From contig CAVIJF010000001.1 of assembly GCA_963643175.1 (NCBI GenBank), forward strand, positions 1 through 64,000: a stretch of DNA of 64,000 nucleotides, given 5' to 3'. The first letter of the stretch is position 1. Each line of letters begins with the position of its first letter. Both the position numbers and the translations under genes were made by a program. Origin of the DNA: CAMEON01 sp963643175. Its GTDB lineage: Bacteria > Bacillota > Clostridia > Oscillospirales > CAG-272. Shown here piece by piece: positions 34,900 through 42,311 of this stretch. A model generated the notes under the pieces. That model was given only the letters and a program-made list of their open reading frames with translations. It had not been told where the DNA came from and did not search any database.

Positions 34900-35817
34900 A
34901 TGAGTTTCCTGTACCTGTTGGAATCCGTCCGTAACCCGGTGCTGAACATTCTGATGCAGGCGGTTACGGAGCTGGGCAGTGCGACGATGTTCATCGCCTT
35001 CGGAATGCTGATGTTCTGGTGCGTGGACAAGCGGCAGGGCTACTACCTGCTGACAGTCGGGCTTGCCGGAACCTTCCTCAATCAGTTCCTGAAAATATCC
35101 TGCCGCGTGCCGCGCCCGTGGGTGCGCGACCCGTCCTTTGCCATCGTCGAGTCCGCACGTGCCGACGCCACCGGGTACTCGTTTCCGTCCGGGCATTCGC
35201 AGATTGCGGTCGGAACCTACGGCGGGCTGGCAATCTGCCGTCGGGAGCGGTGGGTGCGCATTGTCGGTATCGTGCTGGCGGTGCTGATTCCGTTCTCCCG
35301 GATGTATCTGGGCGTCCATACGCCCGCCGACGTGTCGGTGGGCGCCCTGTGTGCGCTGGTGCTGGCGGCGGCTCTGTGGGTGCCGTTTTCCCGCGTGGGG
35401 ACGGCTCCGCGCCTGATGATTCCGGTGCTTGCCGGAACGGCGGCGCTGGGACTGGTTCTGCTGGGCTACGTCAGTTTCTACAATTTTCCCGCCGATCTGG
35501 ATACCGCCAGTTATGCCGAGGCGGTCAAGAATGCGTGGTCGCTGCTCGGCGTTACGCTGGGACTTGCCGTCTCGTGGACGCTGGATGAGCGGTACCTGCA
35601 TTTTTCCACCAAAGCGCCTCTGTGGGGGCAGGCAGTCAAGTTAGTGCTCGGCATTGCGCTGCTGCTGGGCATACTGGAAGGCACAAAACCGCTGTTCAGT
35701 CTGCTGTCCGGCGGCGCACAGTGGGCACATCTCGTGCGCTACATGCTGGCGACGCTGTTTGCCGGCACCGTGTGGCCGCTGACATTCCGCCTGTACGGCA
35801 GACAAAGAAAACACTGA
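34900..35817 (+). CDS. PAP2-family membrane phosphatase
   Basis: A 305-residue membrane protein with about seven hydrophobic segments. The phosphatidic-acid phosphatase signature is complete: KISCRVPRPW (motif 1), PSGHSQIAVG (motif 2, catalytic His) and SRMYLGVHTPADVSVG (motif 3). It may act on undecaprenyl pyrophosphate or on phospholipid phosphates. The C-terminal third adds extra hydrophobic helices. ATG 34900 begins one base after the TGA of the GH20 gene, so translation is probably coupled. Specificity cannot be read from sequence. Confidence 0.9.
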   Translation: MSFLYLLESVRNPVLNILMQAVTELGSATMFIAFGMLMFWCVDKRQGYYLLTVGLAGTFLNQFLKISCRVPRPWVRDPSFAIVESARADATGYSFPSGHSQIAVGTYGGLAICRRERWVRIVGIVLAVLIPFSRMYLGVHTPADVSVGALCALVLAAALWVPFSRVGTAPRLMIPVLAGTAALGLVLLGYVSFYNFPADLDTASYAEAVKNAWSLLGVTLGLAVSWTLDERYLHFSTKAPLWGQAVKLVLGIALLLGILEGTKPLFSLLSGGAQWAHLVRYMLATLFAGTVWPLTFRLYGRQRKH

Positions 35818-35836
35818 TGACACAAGGAGATATTTC

Positions 35837-36406
35837 ATGCCTGTATCTGTTACCCTGCGCCCGCTGACCGACGGGGATTTGCCCGCATACCGGGAGCTGT
35901 ACGAGTCCGCTTTTCCTGCCGGGGAGCGGAAGGAACTGTCCTTCATGACCGGAGGCGCCTGTGCGGATGCCTATGACCTGCTGGTCATAGGAACGCCGGA
36001 GGTGTCGGTGGCGGGACTGATTATCACCGTCCGGCATGGGGATCTGCTTCTGCTGGACTACCTTGCCGTACAGCCGGAACTGCGGAGTCAGGGTATCGGA
36101 CACGCCGCGATTCCATGCATTCTGGCGTACTGCCGTGACCGCGCCCCCGGCGCACACGTTTTCCTTGAAATTGAGGTGCCGACTGCGGACTGCGACAATC
36201 CGGTTCAGCGGACGCGCCGCAAGGCGTTCTACCTTTCCTGCGGGCTTGCCGAAACCAATGTCCGTGCACATATATACGGCACGGATATGGAACTGCTCGC
36301 CCCGCCTGCCGATGCGCCGTATATCACGTTCCCCACCTACGCCGCGCTTCTGCGTGCGACTTTCCCGGCAGATATGGTGCCGGCGTGGGAGCAGGAGCGG
36401 ACGTGA
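35837..36406 (+). CDS. GNAT-family N-acetyltransferase
   Basis: A 189-residue protein with the acetyl-CoA-binding signature LLLLDYLAVQPELRSQGIGHAA (loop R-S-Q-G-I-G) in the middle and the N-terminal LRPLTDGDLPAYRELYESAF typical of the GNAT fold. The C-terminal part (ITFPTYAALLRATFP) is less usual. AAGGAGA lies 9 bases before ATG 35837. It follows the PAP2 gene by 19 bases and ends the plus-strand run that began at miaB. The acceptor substrate is unknown. Confidence 0.88.
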   Translation: MPVSVTLRPLTDGDLPAYRELYESAFPAGERKELSFMTGGACADAYDLLVIGTPEVSVAGLIITVRHGDLLLLDYLAVQPELRSQGIGHAAIPCILAYCRDRAPGAHVFLEIEVPTADCDNPVQRTRRKAFYLSCGLAETNVRAHIYGTDMELLAPPADAPYITFPTYAALLRATFPADMVPAWEQERT

Positions 36407-36467
36407 CGGACGCTTGCGGGTGAGTACCCGCGCCGAATCGAATATGCGAATATTTTTCATAAAACTC

Positions 36468-36496
36468 TTGCAAATCGAAAAATAATATGGTATAAT
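36468..36496 (+). promoter_or_regulatory. Sigma-A promoter of the 231-residue membrane protein
   Basis: TTGCAA at 36468-36473, 17 bases, TATAAT at 36491-36496 preceded by TGG (extended -10). Confidence 0.85.
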
Positions 36497-36562
36497 GGCG
36501 TATACAGATGAGAAGCGGGGCGGAGTCCGCGCTGCGGTCCCCGGAAAGGAACGGACATACAT

Positions 36563-37258
36563 ATGGAAAAGCTGAAACTGAGGCTGAATAAGAAGCAGTT
36601 GGTTCTTATTCTCTTTATTGCAGGTTGCGTGGCGCTTCTGGCTGGCATCATCCTTTTTGCGGTGCTGGTGCCGAAGGGCAGACCGGGTTTCTTCAAGACT
36701 ATGCTTAAGCTGATTTTCGGCGTCATGATCGTGCTGGGCGGCTGGCTGCTGCTGACGGCGTTCGTGCACAGCCGGGATACGGATGCGCACTTCTTCCGCT
36801 ACGACGCGGAGACGCGCCGGAACATTCCGGTGAGCGACCTGACATTTGACCGCGTAAACCGCCGTCTGGGCGGGTTGCTGCGCACCATGGTCGGGGACGA
36901 TTATATGCAGGAAATCTGGAACCGGAACATTTTCCTTGAGGAGGATCAGGATTTCGGCGTCAACAACGTGCTGGCACCGCTGGTCGCCTACAAGATGCTG
37001 TACGATCTGGCACGCGCCAACCGGGAGGAGTACTGGGTGCTCTTTACGGAAGCGGATCGGCGGCTTATTGAGAGCATTGCGTATGAGTTGGAGATTGCCG
37101 GGGAGAGCCGTATGCCGAACGCTCTGCTGGAGATTTATGACGATGCGGACGGAACGGATTTCATTGACAACATCCAGGACTTCCTGACCGGAAATATGCG
37201 GTACCTGCAGCGCCGGATGCTGGAGTACGCCAGAGCCGAGGATGCAAATTTCTTCTGA
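36563..37258 (+). CDS. Conserved hypothetical membrane protein, two helices
   Basis: A 231-residue protein of unrecognised family. Two hydrophobic segments (about 12-36 and 49-68) follow a basic N-terminus (MEKLKLRLNKKQ). The remaining 160 residues are predicted soluble, acidic and mostly helical (NIFLEEDQDFGVNNVLAPLVAYKML). With a short loop between the helices, the soluble part would face the cytoplasm. GGAAAGGA precedes ATG 36563. It has its own promoter and a strong terminator, so it is separate from the hydrogenase operon that follows. No function is proposed. Confidence 0.8.
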   Translation: MEKLKLRLNKKQLVLILFIAGCVALLAGIILFAVLVPKGRPGFFKTMLKLIFGVMIVLGGWLLLTAFVHSRDTDAHFFRYDAETRRNIPVSDLTFDRVNRRLGGLLRTMVGDDYMQEIWNRNIFLEEDQDFGVNNVLAPLVAYKMLYDLARANREEYWVLFTEADRRLIESIAYELEIAGESRMPNALLEIYDDADGTDFIDNIQDFLTGNMRYLQRRMLEYARAEDANFF

Positions 37259-37321
37259 GGCACCTGACGCGCACGGCACGCGCCGGAGGATGGAGCCGAT
37301 TCCGGATGTGTTTTGCGAAAA

Positions 37322-37347
37322 CCGGGGCACTTGTGCCCCGGCTTTTT
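37322..37347 (+). terminator. Rho-independent terminator before the hydrogenase operon
   Basis: CCGGGGCA (37322-37329) pairs with TGCCCCGG (37334-37341) around a CTTG loop, followed by C and TTTTT. It isolates the hydrogenase promoter from the gene upstream. Confidence 0.9.
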
Positions 37348-37431
37348 GTACTGCCCCCCCGCACTTTTGCCTTTCGGTTGAAAATTGGGAATAAATCGTC
37401 GTGGTTTCAGCAATTTTTTTCCGAAAACCAC

Positions 37432-37460
37432 TGGATTTTTTCGTCTGTTTGTGTTATAAT
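37432..37460 (+). promoter_or_regulatory. Promoter of the hydrogenase operon
   Basis: TATAAT at 37455-37460 with TGT in front (extended -10). The -35 region at 17 bases, TGGATT (37432-37437), is a poor match, unlike most promoters in this window, which leaves room for an activator. The leader to the hndA start is about 52 bases. Confidence 0.75.
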
Positions 37461-37518
37461 GACAACGTTGAGCATTCCACAGGAACTTTTTCAACAAATT
37501 TATCTGGAGGTTGTTTTC

Positions 37519-38013
37519 ATGAAAAAGAAACTCACAACCGTTGCGTTTCATGGAACCCCCGAGCAGGAGGAAAAGCTGATTGCCGTCATAGACGCCCATA
37601 AGGATGCAAAGGGCGCCATGATGCCGATTCTGCAGGGAGCCCAGGAAATCTACGGTTACCTACCCGTTGAGGTGCAGCGGATTATTGCCCTGCGCACCGG
37701 CGTGTCGCTGGAGGAAATCTACGGCATTGCGTCGTTCTATGCCCAGTTCAAGCTGAATCCGGACGGCGAAGTCGCGGTTGCCGTATGTCTTGGTACCGCC
37801 TGTTATGTCAAGGGCTCCGGCGAGATTATCGAGGAGTGTTCCAAGTGCCTGAACGTGCCGGTAGGCAGCACGTCGGTCGATGGGCGGTACTCTCTGGAAG
37901 CGACCCGGTGCATCGGTGCCTGCGGTCTTGCACCCGTTATGACCGTGAACGGAGAGGTTTACGGACGGCTGAAGAAGGGTGAGGCAGCCGCCATTCTGGC
38001 AAAGTTTATGTAA
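37519..38013 (+). CDS. hndA: NADH/NADP-linked [FeFe]-hydrogenase subunit HndA (NuoE-like)
   Basis: A 164-residue thioredoxin-fold [2Fe-2S] protein. Cluster cysteines are Cys90 and Cys95 (VCLGTACYVKG) and Cys131 and Cys135 (RCIGACGLAP), the NuoE pattern. It would be the small electron-transfer subunit of a multimeric hydrogenase that couples NAD(P)H, ferredoxin and protons. GGAGG lies 9 bases before ATG 37519, and an upstream-extended frame crosses the promoter. It is the first gene of the operon but is separated from hndB, hndC and hndD by about 3.9 kb of regulatory-looking genes. Confidence 0.94.
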   Translation: MKKKLTTVAFHGTPEQEEKLIAVIDAHKDAKGAMMPILQGAQEIYGYLPVEVQRIIALRTGVSLEEIYGIASFYAQFKLNPDGEVAVAVCLGTACYVKGSGEIIEECSKCLNVPVGSTSVDGRYSLEATRCIGACGLAPVMTVNGEVYGRLKKGEAAAILAKFM

Positions 38014-38090
38014 GGGACGCGCCGATTTGTCCGGCACTCTCTGAGTAACACGCTACCCCAAACTCTGTAAAAGGCAGGTATGAGCCGCTT

Positions 38091-38441
38091 ATGAAAATCG
38101 GAATTATCCGCGAACTGCTCGACGCCGAGGTGCTCTGCGGGCAGGAGTATATGGACAGGGAAGTCAACTCCGCCTGCGGCAGTGACATGATGAGCGATGT
38201 GCTGGCATACGTCAAGGATCAGGCCGTCCTGTTGACCGGTCTGGTCAATCCGCAGGTCGTGCGTACCGCTGAAATGATGGACATGGTGTGCGTGGTGTTC
38301 GTGCGCTCCAAAATGCCTACAGAGGAGATTGTTCGGCTGGCGCAGGAAAACCATATGGTTATTCTGGCGACCCGCAAGCGGATGTACGAGGCGTGCGGGA
38401 AACTGTACGCAGCCGGGCTGGGGGTGACTCATGAATCCTGA
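38091..38441 (+). CDS. DRTGG-domain-like protein
   Basis: A 116-residue protein built as a single DRTGG-like domain: MKIGIIRELLDAEVLCG, VNSACGSDMMSDVLAYVKDQ and ILATRKRMYEACGKLYAAG. DRTGG domains occur beside CBS and phosphotransacetylase-like domains and probably bind a small ligand, but none is proven. It resembles the protein at 40213-40554. Its last 11 bases overlap the start of the HATPase gene at 38431, so translation is coupled. It sits in the hydrogenase operon, which suggests a regulatory or sensing role; that role is inferred from position only. Confidence 0.8.
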   Translation: MKIGIIRELLDAEVLCGQEYMDREVNSACGSDMMSDVLAYVKDQAVLLTGLVNPQVVRTAEMMDMVCVVFVRSKMPTEEIVRLAQENHMVILATRKRMYEACGKLYAAGLGVTHES

Positions 38442-38862
38442 GCCCGGAGGTCTGCACCTCCACTTTGATGTGGACGGGGACGACTTCATTTCCGCCGGGC
38501 AGGCATCCGTACAGGTCAAGAAAAGCCTGCGGCAGCTGGGTATCTCTCCGGACATTATCCGGAAGGTTTCCATTGCCATGTACGAGGGTGAAATCAATAT
38601 GGTCATTCATGCGGGCGGCGGCGTCGCCGACGTGCTGATCTGCGTGGATCATATCGTCATCCGTCTGGAGGATCACGGTCCCGGTATTGCCGACATCGAT
38701 CTTGCCATGCAGGAGGGCTACTCCACGGCGCCCGATGCCGTTCGGAGCCTCGGCTTCGGCGCCGGTATGGGTCTGCCGAACATGAAGCGTTACACCGACG
38801 CCATGACTGTTGAATCCCAGGTGGGCAAGGGAACCACCATCACCATGCGGGTCAATCTCTGA
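38431..38862 (+). CDS. HATPase_c anti-sigma-factor-like (RsbW-type) protein
   Basis: A 143-residue GHKL-type ATPase resembling RsbW/SpoIIAB serine kinases. The N-box is EGEINMVIHAG (Glu54, Asn56), the G1 box EDHGPGI (Asp81, Gly83), and the G2 box GFGAGMGLPNMKRYTD. There is no dimerisation/His-phosphotransfer domain and no membrane segment. In partner-switching systems such a protein binds a sigma factor or phosphorylates a STAS antagonist. No STAS protein or sigma factor is encoded nearby, so partners are unknown. It overlaps the preceding gene by 11 bases. Confidence 0.85.
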   Translation: MNPEPGGLHLHFDVDGDDFISAGQASVQVKKSLRQLGISPDIIRKVSIAMYEGEINMVIHAGGGVADVLICVDHIVIRLEDHGPGIADIDLAMQEGYSTAPDAVRSLGFGAGMGLPNMKRYTDAMTVESQVGKGTTITMRVNL

Positions 38863-38929
38863 GCGACCCGACCCTCTCCGTGCCGTCCGTGTCCTGAAAA
38901 AAGACAAGCGCAAGGAAGGAAATGACAGT

Positions 38930-40216
38930 ATGCATACATATGAGCATTCGGTATCCTTGGATGTGACCCGCTGCACCGGATGTACCACCTGTCTGAAACA
39001 CTGTCCGACCGAGGCAATCCGCATTCAGGAAGGTCACGCCGTAATCAACCCAGACCGGTGTCTGGATTGCGGTCTGTGCATCCGGTACTGCCCCAACAAA
39101 GCCAAAAAGGCAACTTACAGCCGTCTGGAGGACATTACACGCTACCGCTGGAAAATCGCACTGCCCGCCCCTTCGCTCTACGGTCAGTTTGAGGAGCTGG
39201 GCGATGTGGATTTCGTCCTGCAGGGACTGCGCGACATCGGCTTCGACGATGTTGTGGAGGTTGCCGAAGCCGCCGAGTACGTCTCGGCGTATACCCGATT
39301 ATATCTCAAAACCGAGGGAGTTGTCAAGCCGGTCATCAGTTCCGCCTGCCCGGTGGTTCTGCGGCTCATTTCCCTGCGCTATCCCACCTTGTGCGGGCAT
39401 ATCCTGCAGCTGCTGCCTCCCATGGAGATAGCCGCCGGCATGGCGCGCCGCAGGGCGAAGGAGGCACATCCCGACCTGACCGATGCGGACATCGGCGTGG
39501 TGTTCATCTCCCCCTGCCCCGCGAAGGTCAGCTATGTCCGCGGCGGGTTCGGGGACTATGTGAGCCGGGTGGATGAGGTGGTGTCGGTCAGCGACATCTA
39601 CTTCAGCCTGCTCAGCGTCATGCACCGTGAAAAGACACCGCCGGCATCGACCCGTGCGGGGCGGATCGGCGTCAGCTGGGCAACCTCCGGCGGCGAGTCT
39701 GCCGCCCTGCTCAATGACAAGTATCTGGCGGCGGACGGTATCGAAAACGTCAACCGCGTTCTGGATCAGCTGGATAACGGAAATTTCCCGTCACTGGAGT
39801 TCATCGAGCTGAATGCCTGTCCCGGCGGCTGTGTCGGCGGCGTCATGGCGGTGGAGAACCCCTTTGTAGCCAAGGCACGCCTGCAGACCCTGCGCCGCTA
39901 CCTGCCCGTTACGCAGGCAATCCTGCGCGGGGAGGACAGGGATTTTATTCCCGGCGACTGCTTTTTCGAATCCCTGCCGTCCTACCGCCCGATACAGCGG
40001 CTGAGCGGAAACTTCGGGGAATCGCTCCGCATGATGGCGCAGATACAGAAACTGCGCGGGGAACTGCCCGGAATCGACTGCGGCGCCTGCGGCGCTCCCA
40101 ACTGCCGCGCCTTTGCGGAGGATGTGGTGTGCGGGGTGGCAAGCCGCGGTGACTGCGTGGTCGAGCGGAGCCGCCGTGCGGATGCCGGCACCGGACGAGA
40201 GGAGGAATCCCTGTGA
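38930..40216 (+). CDS. Sensor-like [FeFe]-hydrogenase domain protein
   Basis: A 428-residue iron-sulfur protein. Two N-terminal [4Fe-4S] motifs (CTGCTTCLKHCP, CLDCGLCIRYCP) lead into a hydrogenase large-subunit C-terminal domain. The H-cluster ligands are kept: Cys140 (SSACP), Cys196 (SPCPAK), Cys297 and Cys301 (NACPGGC). The cysteine that relays protons in catalytic enzymes (first C of TSCCP) is Ala139. A C-terminal Fe-S domain, DCGACGAPNCRAFAEDV, follows. This pattern fits putative sensory [FeFe]-hydrogenases. ATG 38930 follows AAGGAAGG; its stop overlaps the next start by 4 bases. Whether it binds a complete H-cluster is unknown. Confidence 0.88.
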   Translation: MHTYEHSVSLDVTRCTGCTTCLKHCPTEAIRIQEGHAVINPDRCLDCGLCIRYCPNKAKKATYSRLEDITRYRWKIALPAPSLYGQFEELGDVDFVLQGLRDIGFDDVVEVAEAAEYVSAYTRLYLKTEGVVKPVISSACPVVLRLISLRYPTLCGHILQLLPPMEIAAGMARRRAKEAHPDLTDADIGVVFISPCPAKVSYVRGGFGDYVSRVDEVVSVSDIYFSLLSVMHREKTPPASTRAGRIGVSWATSGGESAALLNDKYLAADGIENVNRVLDQLDNGNFPSLEFIELNACPGGCVGGVMAVENPFVAKARLQTLRRYLPVTQAILRGEDRDFIPGDCFFESLPSYRPIQRLSGNFGESLRMMAQIQKLRGELPGIDCGACGAPNCRAFAEDVVCGVASRGDCVVERSRRADAGTGREEESL

Positions 40217-40554
40217 CAGTACGTCAGATAACCGAGCGGATGAGCCTGATTCCCCTGACCTGCCCGGAGCCTGAGCGGGCAGTGACCGGCGGTTATGTCG
40301 GCGACCTGCTGAGCTGGGTCATGGGGCGTGCCCGGAGCGGGCAGGCGTGGATTACCATCATGTCAAACATCAATACGGTGGCGGTCGCATCGCTTGCCGA
40401 TGTTGCCTGCGTCATCCTTGCCGAGGGCGTGACCCTGCCGGAGGATGTGCGGCGTGCCGCCGAGGAACGGGAGATATGCGTTCTCTCTACCGGGAGGACG
40501 GCCTATGAAACTGCCGTTGCCCTGTCCGCCTGCCTTGCGGAGGCGGCGACATGA
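40213..40554 (+). CDS. Second DRTGG-like protein
   Basis: A 113-residue protein starting at GTG 40213 (GTGA overlap with the sensor hydrogenase stop; GAGAGGAGG upstream). AVTGGYVGDLLSWVMGRARSGQAWITIM and ICVLSTGRTAYETAVAL match the core and C-terminal pattern of the DRTGG-like protein at 38091, so the two are paralogues. No catalytic residues stand out. It stops in an ATGA overlap with the PHP gene. Its job is unknown; a ligand-binding accessory to the sensor is the simplest guess from context. Confidence 0.75.
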   Translation: MTVRQITERMSLIPLTCPEPERAVTGGYVGDLLSWVMGRARSGQAWITIMSNINTVAVASLADVACVILAEGVTLPEDVRRAAEEREICVLSTGRTAYETAVALSACLAEAAT

Positions 40555-41309
40555 AGCGCCGCTTTCCTTACGATTTTCACATTCACTCCTGCCTGTCCCC
40601 CTGTGCCGATGCGGATATGACCCCCGGCAACATCGCGGGCATGGCAAGCCTTGCCGGACTGCACCTCGTTGCCCTGACCGACCACAACAGCTGCCGCAAC
40701 TGCCCCGGTTTTGTGCAGGCGGCGGAGCGCTTCGGACTGGTCGCCGTCGCGGGCATGGAGCTGACTACGGCGGAGGATATCCATCTGGTCTGCCTCTTTG
40801 AGCATCCGGAGGAAGCCCTGCTGTTTGACCGCGCGGTGGATGCGAAACGCATCCGTTTCCGCAACCGACCGGACATCTTCGGCGAACAGCTGGTGATGGA
40901 CGGCAATGACTGCGTGACTGCGATCGAACCGTACCTACTGCCCAACGCTACCGGGTTGTCTTTGGACGAGGCGGCGTCACTGTGCCGGGACATGGGCGGC
41001 GTCTGCTGGCCCGCCCACATCGACCGTGAGGCGAACGGCATCCTTTCGGTGCTGGGCAGCTTTCCGGAAACGCCTGCCTTCCGGTTCGCAGAGTTCCGGA
41101 ATATGGAGCGTGAAGCCGCCCTGCGCACGGAACATCCGGCGCTTTGCGGCGTCGACGCCCTGTTCGGTTCGGACGCGCACCGTCTGGAGGACATCCCGGA
41201 TGCCTGTCATGCGCTGGAGCTGGAGGTCGGCGGCGATTCGCCTGAGGAAGTGCGGGCGGCGCTGTTCCGGTTTCTGCGGGCAGATAGTCCTGACGGAGGT
41301 GACGCATGA
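40551..41309 (+). CDS. PHP-domain phosphoesterase (TrpH-like)
   Basis: A 252-residue cytoplasmic metalloenzyme with the PHP signature: FHIHSCLSPCADAD at the N-terminus, LVALTDHNSCRNCPGF, VAGMELTTAEDIHLVCLF, CWPAHIDREANG and LFGSDAHRLEDIP near the C-terminus. These residues bind two or three metal ions. TrpH-type proteins hydrolyse small phosphate esters such as nucleotide 3',5'-bisphosphates. It is coupled by ATGA overlaps to both neighbours in the hydrogenase operon. A role in turning over a signalling or damaged phosphate compound would fit, but is not shown. Confidence 0.85.
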   Translation: MKRRFPYDFHIHSCLSPCADADMTPGNIAGMASLAGLHLVALTDHNSCRNCPGFVQAAERFGLVAVAGMELTTAEDIHLVCLFEHPEEALLFDRAVDAKRIRFRNRPDIFGEQLVMDGNDCVTAIEPYLLPNATGLSLDEAASLCRDMGGVCWPAHIDREANGILSVLGSFPETPAFRFAEFRNMEREAALRTEHPALCGVDALFGSDAHRLEDIPDACHALELEVGGDSPEEVRAALFRFLRADSPDGGDA

Positions 41310-41884
41310 AAGAGCTGTCCCTGAATTTACTGGATATTGCCGAAAACTCGGTCAAAGCGGGCGCAACGCTGATCCGGATGACAATCCGCGAGGCGGACGC
41401 CGTGCTGACAATGACCGTAGAGGATAACGGCTGCGGTATGAAGCCGGATTTCCTCCGGAGCGTGACGGATCCGTTCTGCACCACCCGCACGACCCGCAAG
41501 GTCGGGCTGGGGCTTCCGCTTCTGCGGTTGGCAGCAGAGCAGACGGGCGGCAGTCTGACGGTGGAATCCCGACATCGGGACAAATTTCCGGACAGTCACG
41601 GAACCCGCGTGACGGCGTGCTTTCATACCGACCACATCGACTGTACCCCTCTGGGGGATGTGGTGTCCACCCTGTGGACACTGATACAGGGCTCCCCGGA
41701 GATTGACTTTGTATTTCTGCACGAAACACCCGCGCAGACTGTCCGGCTGGACACGCGGGAGATACGGCGCGAACTGGGGGCGGACATTCCCCTGAACACC
41801 CCGGCGGTGCTGGACTGGATAGCGGACTACCTCCGTGAACAGTATGCCCGGACGGCGGTGTGCGACCCTGACAGGCAACCCTGA
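41306..41884 (+). CDS. HATPase_c (GHKL) ATP-binding protein
   Basis: A 192-residue protein. Its first 115 residues match the histidine-kinase ATPase domain: LLDIAENSVKAGAT (N-box Glu13, Asn14), VEDNGCGMKPDFL (G1), TDPFCTTRTTRKVGLGLPL (G2). There is no His-containing dimerisation domain or transmembrane part, so it is not a complete sensor kinase. The remaining 75 residues (DTREIRRELGADIPL) are of unknown fold. It begins in an ATGA overlap with the PHP gene and precedes hndB by 28 bases. Together with 38431 it gives the operon two separate HATPase proteins. Confidence 0.82.
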   Translation: MKELSLNLLDIAENSVKAGATLIRMTIREADAVLTMTVEDNGCGMKPDFLRSVTDPFCTTRTTRKVGLGLPLLRLAAEQTGGSLTVESRHRDKFPDSHGTRVTACFHTDHIDCTPLGDVVSTLWTLIQGSPEIDFVFLHETPAQTVRLDTREIRRELGADIPLNTPAVLDWIADYLREQYARTAVCDPDRQP

Positions 41885-41912
41885 AATCAATTATGGAAAG
41901 GAAAACATACAG

Positions 41913-42287
41913 ATGAAATCATTAGCTGAGCTTGCCGCCATCCGCGAGCGGATGAAGGACAAGATGGTTCTGCGTGAGGGCAGCGGAGACATCCGCATTA
42001 TGGTCGGTATGGCGACCTGCGGCATTGCCGCCGGAGCACGTCCCGTGCTTGCCGCCTTTGTGGAGGGCGTGAGCCGGGCGGGGCTGGCGGATACCGTGAT
42101 GGTGTCCCAGACCGGCTGCATCGGAATCTGCCAGTACGAGCCTGTGGTGGAAATTTTCCAGGCAGGCAAGGAGAAGGTGACGTACGTCAAAATGACTCCC
42201 GAGCGGGCGGCAGAGGTCATTGAGAAGCATATCAAGGGCGGCAAGGTCGTGGAGGAGTACACCTTCGCTGCCGCACAGAACGCATAA
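41913..42287 (+). CDS. hndB: Thioredoxin-like [2Fe-2S] subunit HndB
   Basis: A 124-residue thioredoxin-fold iron-sulfur protein matching HndB of NADP/NAD-linked hydrogenases: MVGMATCGIAAGARPVL (Cys36) and QTGCIGICQYEPVVEI (Cys69, Cys73). Only three cysteines are visible, which is usual for this family. It would pass electrons between the NuoE/NuoF-like subunits and the hydrogenase. AAAGGAAA precedes ATG 41913; a frame extending to 41835 lies inside the preceding gene. It begins the second, uninterrupted block hndB-hndC-hndD. Confidence 0.9.
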   Translation: MKSLAELAAIRERMKDKMVLREGSGDIRIMVGMATCGIAAGARPVLAAFVEGVSRAGLADTVMVSQTGCIGICQYEPVVEIFQAGKEKVTYVKMTPERAAEVIEKHIKGGKVVEEYTFAAAQNA

Positions 42288-42311
42288 GCAAGCAGAGGAG
42301 GAAAGCATACC

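Noticed and set aside
38431..41884. A complete two-component system in the hydrogenase operon
   Set aside because: Both ATP-binding proteins lack a phosphoaccepting His domain and there is no receiver-domain protein, so the genes do not form a classical histidine-kinase pair.
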